Shown: positions 1-6,064 of the stretch, in pieces
How the letters are laid out: each line of letters opens with the position of its first letter
Numbering within the stretch: the stretch's first letter is position 1
From: JAICIG01 sp035532215
GTDB lineage: Bacteria; Planctomycetota; Planctomycetia; Pirellulales; JAICIG01
Length of the DNA: 9,853 nucleotides
Reading direction: 5' to 3'
NCBI GenBank assembly: GCA_035532215.1
Contig: DATKRK010000428.1
Location: 1-9,853 of the forward strand
Program-made: the position numbers and the translations under genes
Notes under the pieces: generated by a model
The model's input: the letters and a program-made list of their open reading frames with translations, nothing else
The model's database searches: none
Told to the model about the DNA's origin: nothing

Positions 1-24
1 CGAGGTAACGTAAACTTGTTTTCA

Positions 25-118
25 TTGGACCAGTCCTCTCGTTGCGGCACTGCCTGAGAAAAAGGATTACCCCCTGATTTCAAAGGTAATCCGCGCCAGA
101 CGCGGGCGACTGGTCCAA
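25..118. repeat. Nested inverted repeat (possible structured element)
   Basis: Perfect 11-bp arms TTGGACCAGTC (25-35) and GACTGGTCCAA (108-118) enclose a second perfect 8-bp pair, GGATTACC (64-71) and GGTAATCC (85-92). There is also a short CGCG/CGCG hairpin (92-95 with 101-104) and a weak TCTC/GAGA pair (37-40 with 56-59). Folded, this gives a closing stem with two or three internal hairpins. It is not a tRNA: there is no T-loop sequence and no standard acceptor/anticodon spacing on either strand. It could be a small mobile or repeat element, or a structured RNA belonging to a gene left of the window. The inverted repeats are certain; any function is unknown. Confidence 0.55.
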
Positions 119-333
119 CCATTTTGTCTACAGAGAATCTCCTTTACATTCGGTCAAACGGTATCACTACTCTTGGCTGCCGCGGGTTGACGGTCTGCAA
201 GCGGCGTGCCGATGGCGGACCGCCGGCGGCGCCGGCGAGGGGCCCGAAGGGGTCTGACAGACGGTCCGCGGTTTGATACCATGCGGCATAGCGTTTTGCA
301 TTTTGCCCGTTTGAGTATCGAGATCTCCGTTGG
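119..333. other. Non-coding stretch with short inverted repeats
   Basis: I see no credible gene here. Frames on both strands are short, rich in Arg/Pro/Ser, and lack ribosome binding sites. Small inverted repeats are present: GGTATCA (160-166) with TGATACC (274-280), and GCGGACCG (215-222) with CGGTCCGC (262-269), around a GC-rich core near 220-240. The promoter of the gene at 445 may lie in this stretch or in the hairpin that follows, but no clear -35/-10 pair can be picked. Confidence 0.4.
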
Positions 334-390
334 TCGTGGGGCGGCCTTCGAGGCCGTCGGCGCTTGACGGCCTGGAAGGCCGCCCCACGA
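334..390. repeat. Long hairpin repeat upstream of first gene
   Basis: Arms of 25 bp (334-358 and 366-390) are inverted copies with a single mismatch, separated by a 7-nt loop. The arms begin TCGTGGGGCGGCC and end GGCCGCCCCACGA. The hairpin ends 54 nt before the start codon at 445, so if transcribed it would be a very stable 5'-leader stem. There is no U-tract after it, which argues against an intrinsic terminator. It resembles the dispersed intergenic hairpins seen elsewhere in this window, although it lacks the GTAG head of the REP-like families. Confidence 0.7.
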
Positions 391-444
391 ACCGCCAAGG
401 TCTCATTGACGCCTTGAATGCCGACGACGAAGGAGGTTGCACGC

Positions 445-1032
445 ATGGCTCGAACTCCCAGTACGATGTTGCCCTTGGGCACGCCGGCCCCCGATTTTCG
501 ACTGCCCGACGCCGTAAGCGGCCAGCAGGTCTCGCTGGCCGATTTCAGCGGCGCCCCTGCGTTTTTGGCAGTCTTCATGTGTAATCACTGTCCGTTCGTG
601 AAGCACGTCGCCGGCGGGCTGGCCGAATTGGCCAAGCAGTATCAGGCCCAAGGCGTCGCGGTCGTCGGCATCAACTCGAACGACGTCGCAGCCCATCCCG
701 ACGACGCCCCGGCAAAAATGGCCGAAGAGGCGAAACTGCGCGGCTATACGTTTCCGTATTTGTTCGACGAGACGCAGTCGGCGGCCAAGGCGTACCGGGC
801 CGCCTGCACGCCCGACTTCTTTTTGTTCGATAGCCAGCGGCGGCTCGTCTATCGCGGGCAATTAGACGCCAGCCGCCCCGACAGCGGCGTGCCGGTGACC
901 GGCCACGACCTGCGGGCCGCGCTCGACGCCGTGTTGGCGGGCCAGGCGCCGGCTGCGGATCAAAAGCCGAGCATTGGCTGCAATATCAAGTGGAAACCCG
1001 GCAACGAACCGGACTATTACGGTCACGTGTAG
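445..1032 (+). CDS. Thioredoxin-domain (PRX-like, AhpC/TSA-type) protein
   Basis: This is a 195-residue thioredoxin-fold protein of the AhpC/TSA-redoxin type, predicted cytosolic with no signal peptide. An N-terminal APDFRLPD-type strand, typical of peroxiredoxin-like proteins, leads to a CxxC motif Cys46-Asn-His-Cys49 followed by Pro (CNHCPFVKH). A probable cis-Pro loop follows at Cys121-Thr-Pro123. The C-terminus carries SIGCNIKWKPGNEPDYYG, a tail I associate with the PRX_like1 subfamily (cd02969). The likely role is thiol-disulfide or peroxide chemistry; the substrate is unknown. I chose ATG 445 over the in-frame ATG 418 because AGGAGG at 431-436 sits 8 nt before it. The next thioredoxin gene begins about 100 nt downstream, so the two may be co-transcribed. 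An alternative reading is a ResA-like reductase, but no membrane anchor or signal is present. Confidence 0.9.
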   Translation: MARTPSTMLPLGTPAPDFRLPDAVSGQQVSLADFSGAPAFLAVFMCNHCPFVKHVAGGLAELAKQYQAQGVAVVGINSNDVAAHPDDAPAKMAEEAKLRGYTFPYLFDETQSAAKAYRAACTPDFFLFDSQRRLVYRGQLDASRPDSGVPVTGHDLRAALDAVLAGQAPAADQKPSIGCNIKWKPGNEPDYYGHV

Positions 1033-1043
1033 AGTAGAAGCGT

Positions 1044-1096
1044 GTAGAAGCGGCATCCCTGCCGCTTCATTCTACGCGGCAAGATGCCGCGTCTAC
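1044..1096. repeat. REP-like inverted pair of GTAG hairpins (family B)
   Basis: Two hairpins stand in opposite orientation in the gap between the two thioredoxin genes. The first is GTAG (1044-1047) followed by AAGCGGCA-TCCC-TGCCGCTT. The second, read on the minus strand, is GTAG (1093-1096) followed by ACGCGGCA-TCT-TGCCGCGT. A further GTAGAAGCG lies at 1034-1042, a 10-nt-spaced direct repeat of the first head. A GTAG tetranucleotide at the foot of an imperfect palindrome, arranged head to head, is the architecture of enterobacterial REP/BIME elements; calling these REP-like is inference. They lie within a probable transcript and could act as a stabiliser or partial terminator. Confidence 0.65.
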
Positions 1097-1132
1097 ATGC
1101 TGGACGTCAACGCGAATGGGAAGCAAACGCTG

Positions 1133-1996
1133 ATGGCTGACGCATCGAGTTGGGTGATTGAAACCAGCGACGCCGATTTCGAGCGCGACGTGATCGAGCG
1201 CTCGAGGAAGCAACCCGTGGTCGTCGACTTCTGGGCCGAGTGGTGCGGTCCTTGCCGCATGCTCGGCCCGGTGCTGGAGAAACTGGCCGAGGAAGCTCAA
1301 GGGCAATTCCTGCTGGCGAAAGCCGAAGTGGAACGCACGCAGCAGGTGGCGGCGGCCTGGGGCGTCTCGTCGATTCCGGCGGTGTTTGGCGTGCGCGGCG
1401 GACAAGTCATCGATCAGTTCATCGGCGTCTTGCCCGAGCCGCAATTGCGCGAGTGGCTCGAGCGATTGCAGCCCAGCCCGGCCGAACGGCTCGTCGCGGA
1501 GGCGACTGAGTTGGCGCAGCCCGATCCGGCGGCCGCGGAGGCCAAATTACGCGAGGCGCTAACGCTGACGCCCAAACAAGATGCGATTAAACTGGCGTTG
1601 GTTCGCGTGCTCTTGGCCCAAGATCGCGCCGTCGATGCCGAAGAATTGCTCCAGGAGCTTGCGGACCGCGGCTTTTTGGAGCCGGAGGCCGAAGAGTTGC
1701 AGGCCGAACTGGCGCTGCGTCGCATGGCCCGCGAAACGGGCGGCGTGGAACAAGCGCGTGCCGCAGCGGCGGCGGCGCCCGACGATCGCCAGGCTCAATG
1801 GAAGCTGGCTCAGGCTTTGGCCGGCCAGCGGCAGTACGAAGAAGCCCTGGAGCAAGCCTTGCGCTTGGTCCAACTCGATCGGCACGGCTTGGGCGAGTCA
1901 GCGCGCGAGTTGATGGTGGAATTGTTTCGCGTGCTCGGCCCCGACCACGAACTGACGACGACGTATCGCCGGAAACTATCGAGTGCATTGTACTAA
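1133..1996 (+). CDS. ybbN: YbbN/CnoX-family thioredoxin with TPR-like tail
   Basis: This is a 287-residue protein, close to the 284 residues of E. coli YbbN (CnoX). Residues 1-110 are a thioredoxin domain with WCGPC (Cys38 and Cys41) and a SSIPAV cis-Pro loop. Residues 120-287 are helical, Ala/Glu/Leu-rich TPR-like repeats ending in the VLGPDHELTTTYRRKLSSAL signature typical of the family. CnoX proteins act as cytosolic holdases that protect clients from oxidation and pass them to GroEL. E. coli CnoX has lost the CxxC pair, but this protein keeps it, as in Caulobacter, so it may also be redox active. I chose ATG 1133 (MADASSWVIE), with GGGAAG at 1118-1123. An in-frame ATG at 1097 would add 12 residues but abuts the repeat hairpins. 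The family call is strong; the chaperone role is inferred. Confidence 0.9.
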   Translation: MADASSWVIETSDADFERDVIERSRKQPVVVDFWAEWCGPCRMLGPVLEKLAEEAQGQFLLAKAEVERTQQVAAAWGVSSIPAVFGVRGGQVIDQFIGVLPEPQLREWLERLQPSPAERLVAEATELAQPDPAAAEAKLREALTLTPKQDAIKLALVRVLLAQDRAVDAEELLQELADRGFLEPEAEELQAELALRRMARETGGVEQARAAAAAAPDDRQAQWKLAQALAGQRQYEEALEQALRLVQLDRHGLGESARELMVELFRVLGPDHELTTTYRRKLSSALY

Positions 1997-2010
1997 TCCG
2001 TCATGGAGGC

Positions 2011-2036
2011 ACGGGCGCCCTCGCCCGTAAGATTTT
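2011..2036 (+). terminator. Terminator-like hairpin after the ybbN-type gene
   Basis: The perfect 7-bp stem ACGGGCG (2011-2017) and CGCCCGT (2022-2028) has a CCCT loop and is followed by AAGATTTT. It starts 14 nt after the stop codon at 1994-1996. The U-run is short (four) and displaced by four bases, so this is a weak intrinsic terminator or simply another intergenic hairpin repeat. Confidence 0.4.
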
Positions 2037-2145
2037 GTAGGGTGGGCATTGCCCACCAGGATCCTGAAAAACGCGTCTTGGTTGCTCATGCTTCTATGGC
2101 TCGGCGTCGAGTCGGGGTGGCGCAGGTGGGCCGTGCCCACCCTAC
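2037..2145. repeat. REP-like inverted pair of GTAG hairpins (family A, copy 1)
   Basis: The left unit is GTAG (2037-2040) plus the near-perfect palindrome GGTGGGCA-T-TGCCCACC (2041-2057). The right unit (2125-2145) is the same sequence inverted: on the minus strand GTAG then GGTGGGCACGGCCCACC. The 66 nt between them have no gene. The same paired arrangement recurs at 9374-9532, more than 7 kb away, showing a dispersed repeat family. The head-to-head pairing with a GTAG foot matches REP/iREP (BIME) architecture; mobilisation by a RAYT-type transposase is inferred, and none is encoded here. Confidence 0.75.
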
Positions 2146-2215
2146 GGGTTCTGATTTTAAACAAGGTTGCAAGCTCTTTTCCTAGATAAGCGTGGCTATT
2201 CGCACAGGTATGTTT

Positions 2216-2455
2216 ATGAATCAGCGCGTCCGCGACATTATCGCAATCGGCGTTCTTCCAGCCTTTTTTGTTTTGGCCGTCTTCAGCGATTATTTGCCGT
2301 TCACCGGTGCCACTCGTGCGATTTGCGTGTTTATGCCAATTATTTTGCTGTTGGCGGTTGCGTGTTATTTTCAACTGCGCGATACGGGTAAACATGTGCA
2401 GCTAGACGAGGGCAAGTGCAGGGCCAGCCGACAAGAGCAAGGACGCCGGGAGTAA
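2216..2455 (+). CDS. Hypothetical small membrane protein
   Basis: I do not recognise the family. The 79-residue product starts MNQRVRDII and has two hydrophobic segments, about residues 8-26 (IIAIGVLPAFFVLAVF) and 33-54 (TRAICVFMPIILLLAVACYF). A charged, Arg/Lys/Glu-rich tail of about 25 residues follows. This suggests a two-helix inner-membrane hairpin. ATG 2216 is preferred, with a weak AGG at 2206-2208; ATG 2210 and GTG 2192 are in-frame alternatives. The DNA here is visibly less GC-rich than the neighbouring genes and its codon use is less biased, consistent with recent acquisition or a young gene. It is flanked by repeats on both sides and is not obviously in an operon. The reading frame could be fortuitous. 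Confidence 0.5.
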   Translation: MNQRVRDIIAIGVLPAFFVLAVFSDYLPFTGATRAICVFMPIILLLAVACYFQLRDTGKHVQLDEGKCRASRQEQGRRE

Positions 2456-2587
2456 TGTGAAACCAAATAAGGACAGTTAATGCTACAGCGCAATGGAGCC
2501 ATTAGGACCACATACCAGAGGAACCCGTAATTCGATGTGGCGGAAAGGACCGCGAATCCGGTGGCGACTTCTCGCATCAAAAAAAAG
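2456..2587. other. Non-coding stretch before the fold-back elements
   Basis: No supported gene is present. There is a small hairpin AATGG-AG-CCATT (2492-2503) and an inverted pair CCACAT (2508-2513) with ATGTGG (2535-2540). The stretch ends in a run of eight A (2579-2586) that borders the first fold-back element. Confidence 0.4.
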
Positions 2588-2698
2588 CAACCACCCGCTT
2601 GAATGCTAAACATGACGAGGTGACTGGCAAAAACCTGCGGGCAGAGGGCCGAATTATCGGCACTCGCCCCGTCAACTTAGTATTCAAGCGGGTGGTTG
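2588..2698. repeat. Fold-back element 1 (22-bp terminal inverted repeats)
   Basis: Arms 2588-2609 (CAACCACCCGCTTGAATGCT...) and 2677-2698 are inverted copies with one mismatch in 22. Inside, 2614-2628 pairs imperfectly with 2659-2673 (11 Watson-Crick and one G-T pair of 15). Local hairpins CTGC-GG-GCAG (2635-2644) and GCCGA-ATTA-TCGGC (2648-2661) compete for part of that region. The whole 111 bp can therefore fold on itself. It is bordered by A-runs at 2579-2586 and 2699-2705. No transposase is encoded. A miniature non-autonomous mobile element or a structured RNA are both possible. Confidence 0.7.
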
Positions 2699-2705
2699 AA
2701 AAAAA

Positions 2706-2920
2706 GGCCCTTCCGGAGAATCTGTGGGTGGTTCCGACCGCTGAGAAACTGGAGGCGTGCGTTTTTTTAGGCATTTCCGGGCAATGAATGAGGCTCTGAT
2801 TCGCGCCAACGGTTTTGGCGTTAAGCGAAAACGAACATTCATTGCCCGGAAATGCCTAAAAAAACGCACCGTGACGATGCTCAGCGACGAAAACCTACCC
2901 ACGGATTCCGCCGAGGAGCC
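2706..2920. repeat. Fold-back element 2 (perfect 34-bp arms inside decayed outer arms)
   Basis: A perfect 34-bp inverted repeat, 2757-2790 and 2836-2869, surrounds a 45-nt centre that contains a further hairpin, CGCCAA-CGGTT-TTGGCG (2804-2820). Outside the perfect core the symmetry continues with mismatches. Region 2706-2729 matches the inverted 2897-2920 at 18 of 24 positions, and CGCTGAG (2739-2745) pairs with CTCAGCG (2880-2886). The whole 215-bp element is bordered by A7 on both sides (2699-2705 and 2921-2927), which could be a 7-bp target duplication. It ends 59 nt before the AIM24 start codon and may therefore affect that gene's expression. Confidence 0.75.
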
Positions 2921-2941
2921 AAAAAAACAGCGAGATGCGCG

Positions 2942-2947
2942 TAAAAT
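2942..2947 (+). promoter_or_regulatory. Possible -10 element for the AIM24-transporter operon
   Basis: TAAAAT, within the AT-rich run TAAAATATTA, lies 32 nt before the AIM24 start codon and just right of fold-back element 2. It stands out in GC-rich DNA. No good -35 hexamer is visible 16-18 nt upstream, where the A7 tract and the edge of the fold-back lie, so the call is tentative. Confidence 0.25.
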
Positions 2948-2979
2948 ATTAGGACGATCGAACCTCGAAAGGCGACGCG

Positions 2980-3771
2980 ATGGCAGACGAAATCGATTAC
3001 GAAGTCTTCGGCGTGGAGATGCAGTACGTCGAGGTTACGCTCGACCCGGGCGAAATGGTGATCGCCGAGCCGGGCATGATGATGTACATGACCCCCGGCA
3101 TCCAAATGCAAACCGTGTTCGGCGATCCGTCGGCGAAGTCGGGCGGCTTTTGGAGCAAAGTGACGGCCGCCGGCAAGCGGGCGATGACCGGCGAATCGCT
3201 GTTCGTCACCACCTTTACCAACGGCGCCCGCGCTCGCGAACACGTGGCCTTCGCCGCCCCCTATCCGGGCAAAATCCTGCCGATGCACTTGGACCAGCTC
3301 GGCGGCGAGCTGATTTGCCAGAAAGACGCGTTCGTGTGCGCCGCGCGGGGCATCCAGATCGGCATCGCCTTTCAGAAGAAATTCGGCGTCGGGCTGTTCG
3401 GCGGCGAAGGCTTCATCATGCAGCGGCTGACCGGCGACGGCATCGCGTTGGTCCACGCCGGCGGAACCATGATGCGCCGCACGCTGCGGCCCGGCGAAAT
3501 GTTGAAGCTCGACACCGGCTGCCTGGTGGCGATGACCTCTAGCGTGAGCTACGATATTCAGTTCGTCGGCGGCATCAAAAACACGCTGTTCGGCGGCGAA
3601 GGCCTGTTCTTCGCCACGCTCACCGGCCCTGGAGAAATCTGGTGCCAATCGCTGCCGTTCTCGCGGCTGGCGGGCCGCGTGCTGGCCAACGCCCCGCAAG
3701 CGGGCGGCAAGCAAGGCGAAGGCTCGTTGCTCGGCGGGCTCGGCCGATTGCTGGACGGCGACAATCGCTGA
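2980..3771 (+). CDS. AIM24 / TIGR00266 family protein
   Basis: This is a 263-residue soluble-looking protein of the AIM24 (TIGR00266) family, a beta-rich fold whose bacterial function is not established. The mitochondrial member is involved in inner-membrane organisation. Family hallmarks are visible: an early PGEMVIAEPGMMMYM segment, a first glycine-rich block KKFGVGLFGGEGFIMQRLTG (about 133-152) followed by VHAGG, and a second block NTLFGGEGLFFATLTGPG (201-218) followed by IWCQSLPFSRLA. The two FGGEG blocks reflect an internal repeat. A Gly-rich tail ends the protein. ATG 2980 is supported by GAAAGG at 2967-2972. The transporter gene begins 54 nt after its stop on the same strand, so they are probably co-transcribed, hinting at a membrane-associated role. 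The family call is strong; the function is unknown. Confidence 0.92.
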   Translation: MADEIDYEVFGVEMQYVEVTLDPGEMVIAEPGMMMYMTPGIQMQTVFGDPSAKSGGFWSKVTAAGKRAMTGESLFVTTFTNGARAREHVAFAAPYPGKILPMHLDQLGGELICQKDAFVCAARGIQIGIAFQKKFGVGLFGGEGFIMQRLTGDGIALVHAGGTMMRRTLRPGEMLKLDTGCLVAMTSSVSYDIQFVGGIKNTLFGGEGLFFATLTGPGEIWCQSLPFSRLAGRVLANAPQAGGKQGEGSLLGGLGRLLDGDNR

Positions 3772-3825
3772 GCGAACGACGCTCGCGAGACGATTCACTT
3801 CGAACTCGAGAAGATTTGATTTTCC

Positions 3826-6024
3826 ATGACCAACGCGGGAAGCCCGGATGCACACTCGGATCCTGAGAGTCGATCCGGCGAGTTCGACGTGAAACCTTCC
3901 CAGCCGGGCGAAGCGCCGCCGGAACCAACCGACGCGGTGCTCGACGATTCGGGCGTGCTGAAGGAAATCGGCGAACCCGCCGGCATGGAACCGACGCTGC
4001 CCAAGCGAGTCAAAACGCTGTTGGTCGGCAAGCCTCGCGATCTGAGCGACGAATCGGTCTTTCACAGCGTTTCGCTGGTGGCCTTTTTGGCCTGGGTCGG
4101 GCTTGGCGCCGACGGCCTGTCGTCGTCGTGCTACGGACCGGAGGAAGCGTTTCGCACGCTCGCGTCGCACAGTTATCTGGCGGTCTTTCTCTCGGTCGCG
4201 ACGATTCTGACCGTGTTGATCATCTCCGCCTGTTACAGCCATATCATCGAAGCCTTCCCCAGCGGCGGCGGCGGCTACCTGGTGGCTTCGAAGCTGTTGG
4301 GCCGGCCGGTGGGCGTGGTCTCCGGCAGCGCGCTGTTGGTCGACTACGTGCTGACGATTACGGTCTCGATCGCGGCGGCCGGCGACGCGCTGTTCGGCTT
4401 GCTGTTGCCGCATCTCACGTCGGCCATCGAGTTTCTTCGCGGCTACCCGGCGTTTCATCGGCTGCCGCTGCCCACCGAGGCTTGGAAGCTGTACCTGGAA
4501 TTCGCCGCCATCGTGCTCTTGATCGTGCTCAACTTGCGCGGCGTGCGCGAATCGGTGAAGGCGCTGTTGCCGGTCTTCATCCTGTTTCTGGTCACGCACG
4601 CGCTGTTGATCGTCGCCGCCGTCTCGTTGCACCTGACTTCGGCCGGCGAAGTCGCCGGGCACGTGGCCGCTCAAGTCCAGACGGGTCTGAACGATCCGAA
4701 CCTCGGCCTGCTCGGCATGCTGACCGTGCTGCTGTACGCCTATTCGCTCGGCGGCGGCACCTATACGGGCATCGAGGCGGTTTCCAACAGCATGCCGGTG
4801 ATGCGCGAACCGCGCGTGGCCACCGCCAAGCGAACCATGATCTACATGGCTCTCTCGCTCTCGTTCATGGCCGGCGGACTGATGTTGGCCTACCTGCTGA
4901 TGCAGATCGGCCACGAAGCCAACAAGACGCTCAACCAGGTGCTCGCCGAACGCGTGTTGGGCGACGTCGGCTTGCCGCGCGGCGGCTGGGGCGGCGTTTT
5001 GCTGTGGGCCACGATGATTTCCGAAGGCGCGCTGTTGTTCGTGGCGGCCCAGGCCGGCTTCATCGACGGGCCCCGCATCCTGGCCAACATGGCCCACGAC
5101 TCGTACATGCCGCACTGGTTCGCCAACCTCTCCGACCGCCTGGCCACCCACAACGGAATTCTGCTGATGGGCGTCGCGGCCATCGCGGCCTTGGCCTACA
5201 CCGGCGGCCAGGTCAAGCAACTCGTGATCATGTATTCGATCAACGTGTTCCTCACCTTCTCGCTGTCGATGGTCGGCATGTGCCGGCACTGGTGGGCGGA
5301 GCGCAAGCGGAATCCGATCTGGCGCCGGCGCCTGGCGCTGTTCGCCTTTGGCGCCGTGCTCTGCCTGGCGATTCTCAGCATCACCACTTACGAAAAATTC
5401 GGAGAAGGCGGCTACATCACGCTGTCGGTCACCGGCGTGTTGGTGATCCTCTGCCTCTTCACGCGGCGCTATTACCGCGGCGTCGTCGAACGGCTGAAGC
5501 GGCTGGACGATTCGTTGGGCCAACTGGCCGCGACCGGCGAGCCGAACCGCGCCGAGCCGAACCCCGAGGACTCGACGGCGGCCGTGCTGGTCGGAGGCTA
5601 CGGCGGCTTGGGAGTTCACACGCTGCTCAACGCCGTGCGCTTCGGCCACGGCCAGTACAAGAACCTGATTTTCCTCTCCGCCGGCGTCGTCGATTCCGGC
5701 AACTTCAAAGGCGCGGGCGCCGTCGAGGATCTCAAGCGGCACACCGAGGAAACCCTCGCGCAATACGTCGATCTGGCCCAGCGACTGGGCATGCCGTCGA
5801 CCTCGTTCATGGCGATCGGCACCGACGCCGTCGACGAGTTGGAACACCTCTGCCTGGCCATCGCCAAGCAGTACCCCAAAATCGTGTTCTTCGCCGGCCA
5901 ATTGGTGTTCCAACGCGACACCTGGTATCAGCGGCTGTTCCACAACCAGACCGCCTATTCGCTGCAACGGCGACTGCAATGGGACGGCGTGCCGATGGTC
6001 ATCCTGCCCACGCGCGTGCGATAA
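3826..6024 (+). CDS. KimA-like APC-superfamily potassium/amino acid transporter
   Basis: This is a 732-residue integral membrane protein with about 12 hydrophobic segments (about 80-545). It resembles the KimA branch of APC permeases, which in Bacillus subtilis import K+ with H+. From what I recall of KimA, ion-site residues include D36, Y43, Y118, T121 and S125. Here the same spacings occur as D96 and Y103 in GADGLSSSCYGPEEAF, and D173, Y174, T177 and S181 in LVDYVLTITVS. TYTGIEAVSNS (312-322) and GFIDGPRILANMAHDSYMPH (411-430) are also typical. Residues 583-732 form a soluble alpha/beta domain resembling the UspA-like domain of KimA. Unusual is a 60-75-residue acidic, Pro-rich N-terminal extension. 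GAGAAG at 3808-3813 may be the Shine-Dalgarno. The 54-nt leader has no room for a c-di-AMP riboswitch. Amino acid transport remains a possible alternative. Confidence 0.85.
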   Translation: MTNAGSPDAHSDPESRSGEFDVKPSQPGEAPPEPTDAVLDDSGVLKEIGEPAGMEPTLPKRVKTLLVGKPRDLSDESVFHSVSLVAFLAWVGLGADGLSSSCYGPEEAFRTLASHSYLAVFLSVATILTVLIISACYSHIIEAFPSGGGGYLVASKLLGRPVGVVSGSALLVDYVLTITVSIAAAGDALFGLLLPHLTSAIEFLRGYPAFHRLPLPTEAWKLYLEFAAIVLLIVLNLRGVRESVKALLPVFILFLVTHALLIVAAVSLHLTSAGEVAGHVAAQVQTGLNDPNLGLLGMLTVLLYAYSLGGGTYTGIEAVSNSMPVMREPRVATAKRTMIYMALSLSFMAGGLMLAYLLMQIGHEANKTLNQVLAERVLGDVGLPRGGWGGVLLWATMISEGALLFVAAQAGFIDGPRILANMAHDSYMPHWFANLSDRLATHNGILLMGVAAIAALAYTGGQVKQLVIMYSINVFLTFSLSMVGMCRHWWAERKRNPIWRRRLALFAFGAVLCLAILSITTYEKFGEGGYITLSVTGVLVILCLFTRRYYRGVVERLKRLDDSLGQLAATGEPNRAEPNPEDSTAAVLVGGYGGLGVHTLLNAVRFGHGQYKNLIFLSAGVVDSGNFKGAGAVEDLKRHTEETLAQYVDLAQRLGMPSTSFMAIGTDAVDELEHLCLAIAKQYPKIVFFAGQLVFQRDTWYQRLFHNQTAYSLQRRLQWDGVPMVILPTRVR

Positions 6025-6064
6025 GGCGGCTAGGGGCGCTTGGGAGCGGGAGCATCGTGGGCGT

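Noticed and set aside
25..118. tRNA gene
   Set aside because: The multi-hairpin shape is suggestive, but there is no GTTCRA-type T-loop, anticodon stem or 7-bp acceptor on either strand.
2599..2787. 62-residue frame between the fold-back elements
   Set aside because: It needs a TTG start inside an arm of fold-back 1 and ends inside fold-back 2. It has no ribosome binding site and its sequence is dictated by the palindromes.
2588..2869. Integron attC recombination sites
   Set aside because: Size and palindromic form fit, but I find no RYYYAAC and GTTRRRY core pair at the stem bases, no cassette-like genes between them and no integrase in view.
2588..2920. Retron msr-msd region
   Set aside because: Long inverted repeats are present but no reverse transcriptase is encoded nearby and there is no visible branching-G layout at the arm ends.
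3772..3825. c-di-AMP (ydaO-type) riboswitch expected for a KimA-like gene
   Set aside because: The gap is only 54 nt, far too short for the riboswitch, and shows no matching motif.
2881..5979. 1032-residue minus-strand open frame antisense to the AIM24 and transporter genes
   Set aside because: Composition is His/Arg/Gln/Gly-rich without domains, and it mirrors the two well-supported + strand genes. Strong third-position GC bias removes stop codons in that frame.
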